A DNA stretch of 44,353 nucleotides from Mesorhizobium amorphae (GTDB lineage: Bacteria > Pseudomonadota > Alphaproteobacteria > Rhizobiales > Rhizobiaceae), in assembly GCA_003240775.1 (NCBI GenBank), contig QFNI01000033.1:1-44353 (forward strand), in the 5' to 3' direction. Numbering within the stretch: position 1 is the stretch's first letter; every line of letters begins with the position of its first letter. The position numbers and the translations under genes are program-made. The notes below the pieces were generated by a model, which saw nothing but the letters and a program-made list of their open reading frames with translations, made no database searches and was not told the origin of the DNA. This document shows, piece by piece, positions 14,222-21,695 of the stretch.

Positions 14222-14881
14222 GTGCCCGCTTTTCCCAGCGGAGCGGCACTGCTCGAACAGGTCAAGAAACTGCTTGAGCCCCACGGTTTGATTGTGCGCG
14301 GAAAGCCTATCACGCACGGGTCGGGCTTGGTGGTCCTGATAGGGCAGGTGGGCCGTACCGCTTGGGAGCGCTTCGCGGTCTGGCACGCCGAGCATCCCGA
14401 CCTCGCCGATCCGCTCGACACATGGTCGCGCGAGGTGATCTGCGACGTGGCCGAACGGGTGGGCGCGCGCGCCGTGTCGCCTTCCGACCGGCCTTTCCAC
14501 CCATTCCAGCAATGGGCCATGCGCGCGGAAGGCCTGCGCACCTCGCCGCTCGGCATCCTCATGCATCCAGAGTTCGGTCTCTGGCACGCTTATCGCGGCG
14601 CGCTGCTTTTCGACGGCGCTCTGGCTGTGTCCGACGCTTCACCCGCGCCCCACCTTTGCGACACCTGCGAGGCCAAGCCCTGCCTCCGCGCCTGCCCGGT
14701 GGATGCCTTTAGCGAGACCGGCTTCCGCTATGGGGAATGCCAGCGCTTCATCCAAACAGCTGACGGTATGCGCTGCATGGCGCACGGCTGCGGCCCACGC
14801 AACGCCTGCCCCTTCGGGACCGCCTATCGCTACGGACAGGCGCAACAGGCCTTCCACATGCAGAGCTACGCGCGAGCCTGA
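14222..14881 (+). CDS. Ferredoxin-like Fe-S protein (219 aa)
   Basis: Starts at a GTG at 14222. Residues 1-135 show no clear motif. The second half has C146-x2-C149-x4-C154-x3-C158-P, and C173, C185, C190 and C196-P, enough for two 4Fe-4S clusters, with the first set spaced Cx2Cx4Cx3CP instead of the usual Cx2Cx2Cx3CP. The layout faintly recalls the cluster part of QueG-type proteins, without the catalytic domain. It lies downstream of mttB on the same strand (94-bp gap). A role as electron donor for reactivating the corrinoid protein is possible but unproven. It may equally be an unrelated housekeeping ferredoxin. Confidence 0.7.
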   Translation: MPAFPSGAALLEQVKKLLEPHGLIVRGKPITHGSGLVVLIGQVGRTAWERFAVWHAEHPDLADPLDTWSREVICDVAERVGARAVSPSDRPFHPFQQWAMRAEGLRTSPLGILMHPEFGLWHAYRGALLFDGALAVSDASPAPHLCDTCEAKPCLRACPVDAFSETGFRYGECQRFIQTADGMRCMAHGCGPRNACPFGTAYRYGQAQQAFHMQSYARA

Positions 14882-14972
14882 TCCCGCCCGGCAGCGAACT
14901 GCATCCAAAACCGCTCTGCCGCGTTCCTGGCCCGCATTACGCGAAATGCGGCAAGCCGCAAGGAGAACGACC

Positions 14973-15227
14973 ATGGCCGATGCCAGCGCAATCAAGGAAC
15001 ATATGGAAGTGATCGGCGCCGATGGCGTGCATGTCGGCACCGTCGACCGCGTGCAGGGCGACCGCATCAAGCTGACCAAGAAGGACAGCGGCGAAGGCAG
15101 CCACGAAGGCCACCACCATTTCATCTCGCTCGGCCTCGTGGCCGGCGTGGAAGGCGACAAGGTGCGCCTGTCCGCCAATGGCGACGTGGCGGCGGAACTC
15201 TTCGAGGAAGAGGAAGGCGGCGCCTGA
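14973..15227 (+). CDS. DUF2171 domain protein (84 aa)
   Basis: ATG at 14973 is preceded by AAGGAG. The 84-residue protein begins MADASAIKEHMEVIGADG and contains HVGTVDRVQGDRIKL and HHHFISLGLV, the DUF2171 pattern of a small beta-rich, PRC-barrel-like fold. The C-terminal end is acidic (LFEEEEGG). No catalytic residue stands out. A well-formed terminator follows at 15250. Function is unknown; such proteins are often stress-induced in alphaproteobacteria, but nothing here shows that directly. Confidence 0.8.
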   Translation: MADASAIKEHMEVIGADGVHVGTVDRVQGDRIKLTKKDSGEGSHEGHHHFISLGLVAGVEGDKVRLSANGDVAAELFEEEEGGA

Positions 15228-15249
15228 GGTCCTCGGGCTTGCGATGGCG

Positions 15250-15274
15250 ACGGCCTCCTTCGGGAGGCCGTTTT
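15250..15274 (+). terminator. Rho-independent terminator after the DUF2171 gene
   Basis: Arms ACGGCCTCC (15250-15258) and GGAGGCCGT (15263-15271) are perfect and close a TTCG tetraloop, followed by TTTTGCTTT. This is a textbook intrinsic terminator on the plus strand, separating the DUF2171 gene from the sigma factor gene. Confidence 0.9.
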
Positions 15275-15339
15275 GCTTTCTGCGCCACTTTTTTGCGTCG
15301 GGCCCCAAGGATCGGCTAGAGCCGTTCGTCTGATGGGCG

Positions 15340-15888
15340 ATGGCTTCGGTGACACTCCAGAGTGACGACACGACTGCCGGGCTCGCGCAGCGCGCGGCCG
15401 GGGGCGATCGCGATGCGTTCGTGCGCCTGGTCGAGACGCATTACGACTTCGTCTTCCGCATCGCTTATCGCTGGTGTGGACGGCAAGCCGATGCCGAAGA
15501 CATCGCCCAGGATGTCTGCGCGCGGCTCGGCCGCTCCATCCGCTCCTACCGCGGCGGCTCCGCCTTTTCCTCATGGCTCTATGCGGTGACGCTGAATGCC
15601 GCGCGCGACTGGGGCCGCCGCGCGGCGCGCGACCAAGCGGGGCTCGCGGCCTTCGCCCGCGAAGGAGCAGAGACCCAGGAGGAGCAAGACCCGGCCGATG
15701 CCCTCTGGGAGGCCGTCCGCGCCTTGCCAGAAAAGCAGCGCGAGGCCGTCACCCTGATCTATGGCGAAGGCCTGAGCCACGCGAAGGCCGCTGAACTGAT
15801 GGCTTGCGCCGAGGCGACCGTCTCATGGCACGTCCACGAAGCCCGAAAGCGGCTCAAGCGCGCGCTCGCGCAAGCCGAGGAGGCCTGA
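15340..15888 (+). CDS. ECF-type RNA polymerase sigma factor
   Basis: 182 residues with sigma region 2 (about 28-95, with YDFVFRIAYRW and DAEDIAQDVCARL) and region 4 (about 125-178, LPEKQREAVTLIYGEGLSHA, then a helix-turn-helix ending WHVHEARKRLKR). There is no region 1 or 3, as expected for extracytoplasmic-function sigma factors. The next gene begins 3 bp after its stop, which suggests a shared operon and a functional pair. Target promoters are unknown. Confidence 0.9.
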   Translation: MASVTLQSDDTTAGLAQRAAGGDRDAFVRLVETHYDFVFRIAYRWCGRQADAEDIAQDVCARLGRSIRSYRGGSAFSSWLYAVTLNAARDWGRRAARDQAGLAAFAREGAETQEEQDPADALWEAVRALPEKQREAVTLIYGEGLSHAKAAELMACAEATVSWHVHEARKRLKRALAQAEEA

Positions 15889-15890
15889 CC

Positions 15891-17780
15891 ATGGCCGAAC
15901 GCAAAGATCCGCTCGACATTCTTGCCCGCGCCCCTCTGCCGCAAGCCTCGCCCGCGAAGCGCCAAGCGGCGCTCGACGCCGCCCTTTCGGCTTTCGCGGA
16001 AAATTCTTCGCCCACCCCCCAAGGATCGGCCCGCCGCTCCCGTCTCACGGACAGACTTTCCGAGGGATGGAAGACGATCATGCGAACCAAACTCATTGCA
16101 GCCCCCGCTCTGGCCGGGCTGATCGCACTGCCGGTGGCGGGGCTCGTGGCAATCCAGATGACCGAAAACAACAGCCCGGCCGTGGAGCAGGCGCCGCTCA
16201 ACGCCACGCCCGAGCCGGCTCTGGCCGAGCAGGCCCAGGAAGCCCCCGAACTCGCCGCTGCCCCGCCGCCACCTGTGCCCGCACCAGCGCCCGGCATGTT
16301 GACGCGCAGCGTGGCCCCCGCAGCCCAGCTCGACCAGGCCATGCTGCCGACCGAGAACTCCCGCGACCGCTTCCAGTCGTTCGACACCAACCCGATCCAT
16401 CGCACGGCCGAAGATCCCGTTTCCACTTTCTCGCTCGATGTGGACACGGCCTCCTACTCCTTCGCTCGCCGCTCGCTGCGCGAAGGTCTGCTGCCCGAGC
16501 CCGGTACGGTGCGCGTCGAGGAGATGATCAACTACTTCCCCTACGACTGGCAGGGACCGGCGAGCCTCGACGAGGGCTTCCGCGCGGGCGTCAGCGTGAT
16601 GCCCACGCCCTGGAACCCCGAAACGCGGCTGATGCACGTGGCGATCAAGGGCTATTCGATCGCACCCGCAGCCAAGCCGCGCGCCAACCTCGTCTTCCTG
16701 CTCGACGTCTCCGGCTCGATGAACGAGCCCGACAAGCTGCCGCTTCTCAAGTCGGCCTTCCGCCTGCTTCTCGATCGCCTCGGCCCCGAGGACACGGTTT
16801 CCGTCGTCACCTATGCGGGCGAGGCAGGCACCGTGCTCGAACCCACCAAGGCGTCCGAGCGCGGTCGTATCCTCGACGCCATCGACGGCCTCCAGGCCGG
16901 CGGCGGCACGGCGGGCGCGGAAGGCATCACGCAAGCCTACCGGCTGGCCGAGCGCTCCTTCGTGGAAGGCGGCGTCAACCGAGTGATGCTGGCGACCGAC
17001 GGCGACTTCAATCTCGGCCAGACCGACGATGCGAGCCTCGAGCGCCTGGTCGAGGAGAAGCGCGCGAAGAATATCTTCTTGTCGGTGTTCGGCTTCGGCC
17101 GCGGCAACCTCAACGACCAGACCATGCAGACACTCGCCCAGAACGGCAACGGCACCGCCGCCTATATCGACACGTTGGGCGAAGCCGAGAAAGTGCTCGT
17201 CCAGGAAGCCGGCACCACGCTTTTTCCGATCGCCAGCGACGTGAAGATCCAGGTCGAGTTCAACCCGGCCACCGTCTCCGAATACCGCCTGATCGGTTAT
17301 GAGACACGCGCGCTCAAGCGCGAGGACTTCAACAACGACCGCGTGGATGCGGGCGAGGTGGGCTCGGGCGCCTCGGTCACGGCGATCTACGAGGTGACGC
17401 CCGCAGGCGCCCCCCAGAGCGTGGACGCGCTGCGCTACGAAAGGCCTGCCGCGACCGCAACCGCCCCCAGCGACGAGCTGGCCTTCCTGCGCATGCGCTG
17501 GAAATCCCCCGATGGCAGAGAGAACCGTCTCTTGGAACGCCCCGTCACCGCAGCCGACGCGCTGCCCACCTTCGACGCGGCAAGCGAGGACCAGCGCTTC
17601 TCGGTGGCGGTCGCGGCCTTCGGGCAGAAGCTGCGCGACACCGACCAGCTCGCCACCATGACCTGGGACCGGATCGCGGCAATCGCCGCCGGCGCGCGGG
17701 GGGCAGACCCGTTCGGCTATCGCGCGGAGTTCCTGTCGCTCGTCCGCCTCGCCGGATCGCTCGACCCGGCGAGACGCTGA
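15891..17780 (+). CDS. Membrane-anchored VWA/DUF3520 (YfbK-like) protein, possible anti-sigma
   Basis: 629 residues from ATG at 15891 (RBS GAGGAGG). Residues 1-65 are a cytoplasmic Ala/Arg-rich segment. A single membrane helix follows (about 68-90), then a Pro/Ala linker, a VWA N-terminal region (TFSLDVDTASYSFARRSL), the VWA domain with MIDAS motif D272-VSGSM, the second metal-site stretch ATDGDFN, and a C-terminal DUF3520 region. The bulk would lie in the periplasm. YfbK-like VWA proteins are common; the tight pairing with an ECF sigma factor suggests the short N-terminus could bind the sigma factor. That is inference. Its stop is 7 bp from the convergent homocysteine methyltransferase gene. 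Confidence 0.85.
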   Translation: MAERKDPLDILARAPLPQASPAKRQAALDAALSAFAENSSPTPQGSARRSRLTDRLSEGWKTIMRTKLIAAPALAGLIALPVAGLVAIQMTENNSPAVEQAPLNATPEPALAEQAQEAPELAAAPPPPVPAPAPGMLTRSVAPAAQLDQAMLPTENSRDRFQSFDTNPIHRTAEDPVSTFSLDVDTASYSFARRSLREGLLPEPGTVRVEEMINYFPYDWQGPASLDEGFRAGVSVMPTPWNPETRLMHVAIKGYSIAPAAKPRANLVFLLDVSGSMNEPDKLPLLKSAFRLLLDRLGPEDTVSVVTYAGEAGTVLEPTKASERGRILDAIDGLQAGGGTAGAEGITQAYRLAERSFVEGGVNRVMLATDGDFNLGQTDDASLERLVEEKRAKNIFLSVFGFGRGNLNDQTMQTLAQNGNGTAAYIDTLGEAEKVLVQEAGTTLFPIASDVKIQVEFNPATVSEYRLIGYETRALKREDFNNDRVDAGEVGSGASVTAIYEVTPAGAPQSVDALRYERPAATATAPSDELAFLRMRWKSPDGRENRLLERPVTAADALPTFDAASEDQRFSVAVAAFGQKLRDTDQLATMTWDRIAAIAAGARGADPFGYRAEFLSLVRLAGSLDPARR

Positions 17781-17787
17781 GAAGGCC

Positions 17788-18801
17788 TCAGGCGCGGGTG
17801 CGGCGGCGCTCGCGCTTGGGCGCATCGCCCCCGCCGCTTTCCGCCGCAAGCTTGTTGCGCATGGGGCCGATGCGCTCGACGATTGTTTCCACCGTCGGGC
17901 GCTCGCCCTTCTGGTGCGCGTCGAGCGCCTCGCGCATTGCGGCCAGATGCCCGAACGAGGTGCCGCAGCAGCCACCGATGATGCGCGCGCCGCTGTCGAC
18001 AGCCAGCCGCACATAGTCGCCCATCAGTTCGGGCGTGCCGGAATAATGGATCTCGGTGCCGCGAAATTCGGGGATTCCGCAATTGCCCTTCACGATCACC
18101 GTGGCATCCGGCTTGGCTGCCGTCATGTCGAGCAACGATGCCAGGATGTCGGATGCGCCCACGCCGCAATTGGCGCCGACGGCAACCGGCGCCTGCGCCA
18201 TGCCTTCGCCCACCTGGTGGATGTCGGAGGGCGCGAGGCCCATCATGGTGCGGCCCGCCGTGTCGAAGGAACCGGTATAGGTGTAGGGCAGGCCGACCCG
18301 GATCGCGGCTTCGGCCGCGGCCTTGATCTCGTCTGGCGCCGACATCGTCTCGATCCAGGCGACCTCCGCGCCGCCCGCCTTCAGCCCCTCGATCTGCTCG
18401 GCGAACGCGTCCACCGCCTCCGCATAGGTCATGGCACCCAGCGGCTGGAGAAGCTCGCCCGTGGGACCGACCGAGCCCGCCACGATCACGCGCCGCCCAG
18501 CATTGTCGGCCGCTTCCCGCGCGATCTCGGCCGCGCGCTTGTTCAGTTCGTGAACACGCACCTCGGCATGGTGCAGCTTGAGCCGGTGGCGCGTGCCGCC
18601 GAAGGAGTTGGTGAGGATGATGTCCGCGCCCGCTTCCACGAACTTGTCGTGCAGCGCGCGGATTTTCTCGGGCGCCGTCTCGTTCCAGAGCTCGGGCGCC
18701 TCACCCGCTTCCAGGCCCATCGCAAACAGGTTGGTGCCGGTGGCGCCGTCGGCGAGCAGCACGCCCTTTTCCGCCAAAAGCGCGTCGATGGGATTGGTCA
18801 T
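17788..18801 (-). CDS. bmt: Betaine--homocysteine S-methyltransferase (homocysteine methyltransferase family)
   Basis: 337 residues from ATG at 18801, with GGAAGG upstream. The homocysteine-binding barrel shows LADGATGTNLF (16-26), TNSFGGTRHRL, and the zinc ligands C212 (GANCG), C278 and C279 (GGCCGT). The enzyme methylates homocysteine to methionine; in rhizobia a protein of this kind uses glycine betaine and yields dimethylglycine, which matches the dimethylglycine dehydrogenase-like gene at 21696. Another methyl donor (S-methylmethionine, for example) cannot be ruled out. The C-terminus ends in PKRERRRTRA, a basic tail like those of the corrinoid-pathway proteins. A palindrome at 18829-18850 lies 28 bp upstream. 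Convergent with the VWA gene. Confidence 0.85.
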   Translation of the reverse strand: MTNPIDALLAEKGVLLADGATGTNLFAMGLEAGEAPELWNETAPEKIRALHDKFVEAGADIILTNSFGGTRHRLKLHHAEVRVHELNKRAAEIAREAADNAGRRVIVAGSVGPTGELLQPLGAMTYAEAVDAFAEQIEGLKAGGAEVAWIETMSAPDEIKAAAEAAIRVGLPYTYTGSFDTAGRTMMGLAPSDIHQVGEGMAQAPVAVGANCGVGASDILASLLDMTAAKPDATVIVKGNCGIPEFRGTEIHYSGTPELMGDYVRLAVDSGARIIGGCCGTSFGHLAAMREALDAHQKGERPTVETIVERIGPMRNKLAAESGGGDAPKRERRRTRA

Positions 18802-18828
18802 GGGGCCACCTTCCGTGAGAGAAATAAG

Positions 18829-18850
18829 CACATAAGGAAGTCTTTATGTG
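18829..18850. promoter_or_regulatory. Palindromic operator upstream of bmt (SahR-like)
   Basis: Outer arms CACATAA and TTATGTG are perfect complements; 9 of 11 pairs match over the 22-bp dyad, which is centred 39 bp upstream of the bmt start codon. Read on the coding strand it gives CATAAAGA-CT-TCCTTATG, the same pattern as the site at 7087-7108. It sits between bmt and the end of the upstream XRE gene, so bmt probably has its own regulated promoter. Binding by a SahR-type repressor is inference. Confidence 0.55.
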
Positions 18851-18853
18851 GCG

Positions 18854-19705
18854 TCAATCATGCCCGTTCACCAGAGGCAGCAGGCCGCGCGCGTGGTTCG
18901 CCGCCTCATGCGCATGGATTTCCGCAGCCCGGATCAGCGTGTCGAAGTGGCGGGTCAGTGCGCGCACGGTCTCGGTCGCGTTCATCACGAGATACATGTC
19001 CCCCACATAGACCGCGGCGCGCTTCGAGCCGAAGATCGTGTAGGGGATCGAGAAGCGCGAGCGCCCGTCATAGAGAAAGAGCCGCAGGGACGGATAAAGC
19101 TCGTCGATCAGATCGGCCATGTGGGTGAGCTGCGCCCGGCGATCATCGGGCGAGAGCCCGCCCCAGATGCCCAGGCCCCGCGCGAAGATCTCCAGCGTGT
19201 GGCGGGGCATGCAGACTTCCATGTCCGTGTCGGCCTGCCGCGAATAGCCGATACGGTTCTGCACCTCGTCCTGCTGCACCGCCTGCGAGCGGCGGGAGAT
19301 GGCCGACTCGTAGTCGATCAGCGCGGGCGAGCGCAGGAGATCGGGAACGCCCGCCGGCACATAGCGCACCTTGGTACCGGCGGCCTCCGCGTGCCAGCGG
19401 TCGAGCAGCGTGCGGTCGCGCGCGTCCGGGGCCTCTTCGAGTTCGAGGCTCCGGCGGATTTCGCCCGTCAGTCCCTCGTTCTGGCTGAGGCCCAGGAGCC
19501 AATCGAGCGACACCTTCTGGCGTGCGGCGATGGCGACCAGAGTTTCCGCTCGCGGCAGCCGTGTCATCGCACCCGACAGAAGCTGGGAAAGGGCGGAGCG
19601 GTCGATGCCGACCGAAGCCGCAAAGGCCGACTGGTTGGACCCTTCGCGCTTGAGCAAAAGGGCGAGGCGCTCGCGAAACGTGTCGGAAAGGTCGCGTTTG
19701 TCCAT
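18854..19705 (-). CDS. XRE-family transcriptional regulator with large C-terminal domain
   Basis: 283 residues. An N-terminal XRE helix-turn-helix (about 10-65) shows SNQSAFAASVGIDRSALSQL and ETLVAIAARQKVSLDWLLGL. A ~200-residue C-terminal domain follows that I do not recognise; it contains DMEVCMPRHTLEIFARGLG and FLYDGRSRFSIPYTIFG and could be a ligand or oligomerisation domain. It lies 52 bp upstream of bmt on the same strand and is divergent from the desaturase gene. Either neighbour could be its target. The AT-rich 150-bp gap at 19706-19855 probably holds both divergent promoters. Confidence 0.8.
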   Translation of the reverse strand: MDKRDLSDTFRERLALLLKREGSNQSAFAASVGIDRSALSQLLSGAMTRLPRAETLVAIAARQKVSLDWLLGLSQNEGLTGEIRRSLELEEAPDARDRTLLDRWHAEAAGTKVRYVPAGVPDLLRSPALIDYESAISRRSQAVQQDEVQNRIGYSRQADTDMEVCMPRHTLEIFARGLGIWGGLSPDDRRAQLTHMADLIDELYPSLRLFLYDGRSRFSIPYTIFGSKRAAVYVGDMYLVMNATETVRALTRHFDTLIRAAEIHAHEAANHARGLLPLVNGHD

Positions 19706-19855
19706 GACAAGCTATTTCGCGCAATAATCATCCGCTGACAACGCGAAACAAATGTTGGATTTGCTGATCAGACGCAACAGGATGTGCGCATTCTCATATT
19801 GGTTCCATCGCAACTTCGTGAAATTTTCGCGACTGTCCAAAGGAGGGCCAGAGAC

Positions 19856-20848
19856 GTGCATGCCAGAGCCAAGCAGCGGATCGAGTGGCCGACCCTTGGG
19901 CTGATCCTTCTCTGCTACGCGGTCTGGGCGGGCGCGCTCTTCTTCTGGCAAGAAGCACCGCTTCTCGCAGTTGCCGCTCTCGCCATCACCCTCGCCATGC
20001 AGTCCTCGCTGATGCACGAAGCGAGCCATGGCCATCCGACGCGCAAGGCCTGGGTGAACGAGTTTCTGGTCGGCCTGCCGATCGGGCTCGCCTATCCCTT
20101 TCGCCGCTTCAAGGCGCTCCACCTGCGCCACCACGCCGATGAGCGGCTGACCGACCCCTTCGACGATCCCGAGAGCTACTACCGCGCGCTCTGGCAGCAC
20201 CGCGCTTTGCCGCGTTGGATGCAGCTCATTCTCCAAGTCAACAACACCATGGCCGGCCGCTTCGTGATCGGCCCCTGGGTTGGCACGATCGGCTTCATTG
20301 CCGCCGAATGGCGTCTCCTGCGCTCGGGCGACCGCGCGGTGCGCCGCGCCTGGGTGCTGCACGGCGCGGGGCTGTTGGTCGTGCTGCCGCTCGTCACCCT
20401 CTGGGCTGAGATGCCGCTCTGGCTCTATGTGCTCGGTCCCGTCTGGCTCGGCCAGTCGCTGATCTCGGTACGCACCTTCGCCGAGCACCAGTGGTCGGAA
20501 CGCCCGGACGGGCGCACGCTGATCGTGGAGCGCTCGCCCTTCGCCTTTCTCTTCCTCAACAACAACCTCCACCTCGTTCACCACAAGAACCCGAACGTGG
20601 CCTGGTATCGGCTGCCCCGCATGTTCCGCGAGCGCCGCGAGGAATGGCTGCGCATGAACGACGGTTATGTCTTCGCGAGCTACTGGGCGCTCTTCCGCAC
20701 CTTCGCCTTCCGCGCCAAGGAGCCCGTCGTGCACCCCTTCCTGCGCCGCGCGCCGGAGGCCGGCCGCGCCTTCCAGCCGCGCCAGCGCGCCCACAACATC
20801 AACGGCCTTGGCACGGCACCCGTGCCCGCCCAGCCGCCCAAGGATTGA
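19856..20848 (+). CDS. Membrane fatty acid desaturase
   Basis: 330 residues from the GTG at 19856, chosen because AAGGAGG lies 9 bp upstream; a GTG at 19784 in the same frame has no such site. The three His boxes of membrane desaturases/hydroxylases are present: HEASHGH (54-60), HLRHH (89-93) and HLVHHKNP. These bind a di-iron centre. Hydrophobic segments flank them (residues 13-52, and LLVVLPLVTLWAEMPLWLYV). The substrate may be a fatty acyl chain or another lipid; beta-carotene hydroxylase-like and alkane-type members look similar. A short hairpin at 20850-20871 follows the stop but has no T-run. Confidence 0.85.
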   Translation: MHARAKQRIEWPTLGLILLCYAVWAGALFFWQEAPLLAVAALAITLAMQSSLMHEASHGHPTRKAWVNEFLVGLPIGLAYPFRRFKALHLRHHADERLTDPFDDPESYYRALWQHRALPRWMQLILQVNNTMAGRFVIGPWVGTIGFIAAEWRLLRSGDRAVRRAWVLHGAGLLVVLPLVTLWAEMPLWLYVLGPVWLGQSLISVRTFAEHQWSERPDGRTLIVERSPFAFLFLNNNLHLVHHKNPNVAWYRLPRMFRERREEWLRMNDGYVFASYWALFRTFAFRAKEPVVHPFLRRAPEAGRAFQPRQRAHNINGLGTAPVPAQPPKD

Positions 20849-20890
20849 TGCGGGCTTGCGTTTGAGCCCGCCGCTCCCCACAGACAGGGT

Positions 20891-21655
20891 ATGACCCGTC
20901 TCGTCGCAGCCCTTCCCATGTATGACTGGCCGGAAACCCGCGCCGAGACCGACGCGCTGTGGGTGGACCTGCGCGACCGCATGCGGAAATCCGGCATCCC
21001 CGCGCCCGACAGCATCGTCCACCGCGACGCCGATCTGCCGGATGCCGGGCCTTCGGCCTCCCAGGACCTCGACCTCCAGGCGCTCTGGCGCCGGCCGGAC
21101 CTTCTCTTCGCGCAAACCTGCTGGGGCCCGATGGGCATGGGCGTCGCGGCCCATGTGGCCGTTCTCGGCCAGCCCGATTATTCGCCTTTCGCAGGCGGCG
21201 ACGGCCCGCGCTATTCGAGCGCCATCCTGATGCGCAAAGGCGAGGGCGAAGCCGTCGAGCCGCCCCGCTCGCGCGACGCGTCCTTACCGTTGGAGCGCCT
21301 GTGCGGCGCGCGCTTTGCGTTCAACGGGCCCGATTCCATGTCGGGCGTGCTCGGCCTCGAGAACGATCTCGAAGCGGCGGGCGAGGGGTTGGGGGTCTTC
21401 GAGGAAGCGCTCGTCACCGGCTCCCACCGCGCCTCGATCCGGGCGGTGGCTGCGGGCGAGGCCGACATCTGCGCCATCGACTGCCGAAGCTGGGCGCTGG
21501 CGCTCGACCACGAGCCCGCAGCACGAGACCTCGTCGTGGTCGGCTGGACCGGCAAGCGCCTGGGCTTGCCCTATGTCGCCTCGCGCCACCTGCCCGAGAC
21601 CACGCTCGATGCCGTGCGCGACGTGCTGCGCGAGGCGGGCGCGGTGGTGGACTGA
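20891..21655 (+). CDS. PhnD/SsuA-like substrate-binding protein without signal peptide
   Basis: 254 residues starting MTRLVAALPMYDWPETRAET. The layout fits the periplasmic binding protein type 2 fold of the PhnD/phosphite-binding group, with LLFAQTCWGPMGMG, FNGPDSMSGVLGL and AGEADICAIDCRSWAL as ligand-site blocks. There is no signal peptide or lipobox and no ABC permease or ATPase beside it, so it is either cytoplasmic or an orphan binding protein. It is convergent with the GcvT-domain oxidoreductase gene (40-bp gap). The ligand is unknown. Confidence 0.7.
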   Translation: MTRLVAALPMYDWPETRAETDALWVDLRDRMRKSGIPAPDSIVHRDADLPDAGPSASQDLDLQALWRRPDLLFAQTCWGPMGMGVAAHVAVLGQPDYSPFAGGDGPRYSSAILMRKGEGEAVEPPRSRDASLPLERLCGARFAFNGPDSMSGVLGLENDLEAAGEGLGVFEEALVTGSHRASIRAVAAGEADICAIDCRSWALALDHEPAARDLVVVGWTGKRLGLPYVASRHLPETTLDAVRDVLREAGAVVD

Positions 21656-21695
21656 GGCGCGGCGTCCGCGCCCCAGTCCCCGCACCTATCGGGGC

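Noticed and set aside
20850..20871. Hairpin after the desaturase gene as a terminator
   Set aside because: GCGGGCT and AGCCCGC can pair, but no T-run follows on either strand, so intrinsic termination is not supported.
19712..21154. A 480-codon minus-strand frame across the desaturase and binding-protein genes
   Set aside because: No motif or ribosome binding site; the plus-strand genes have His boxes and family blocks in the same DNA.
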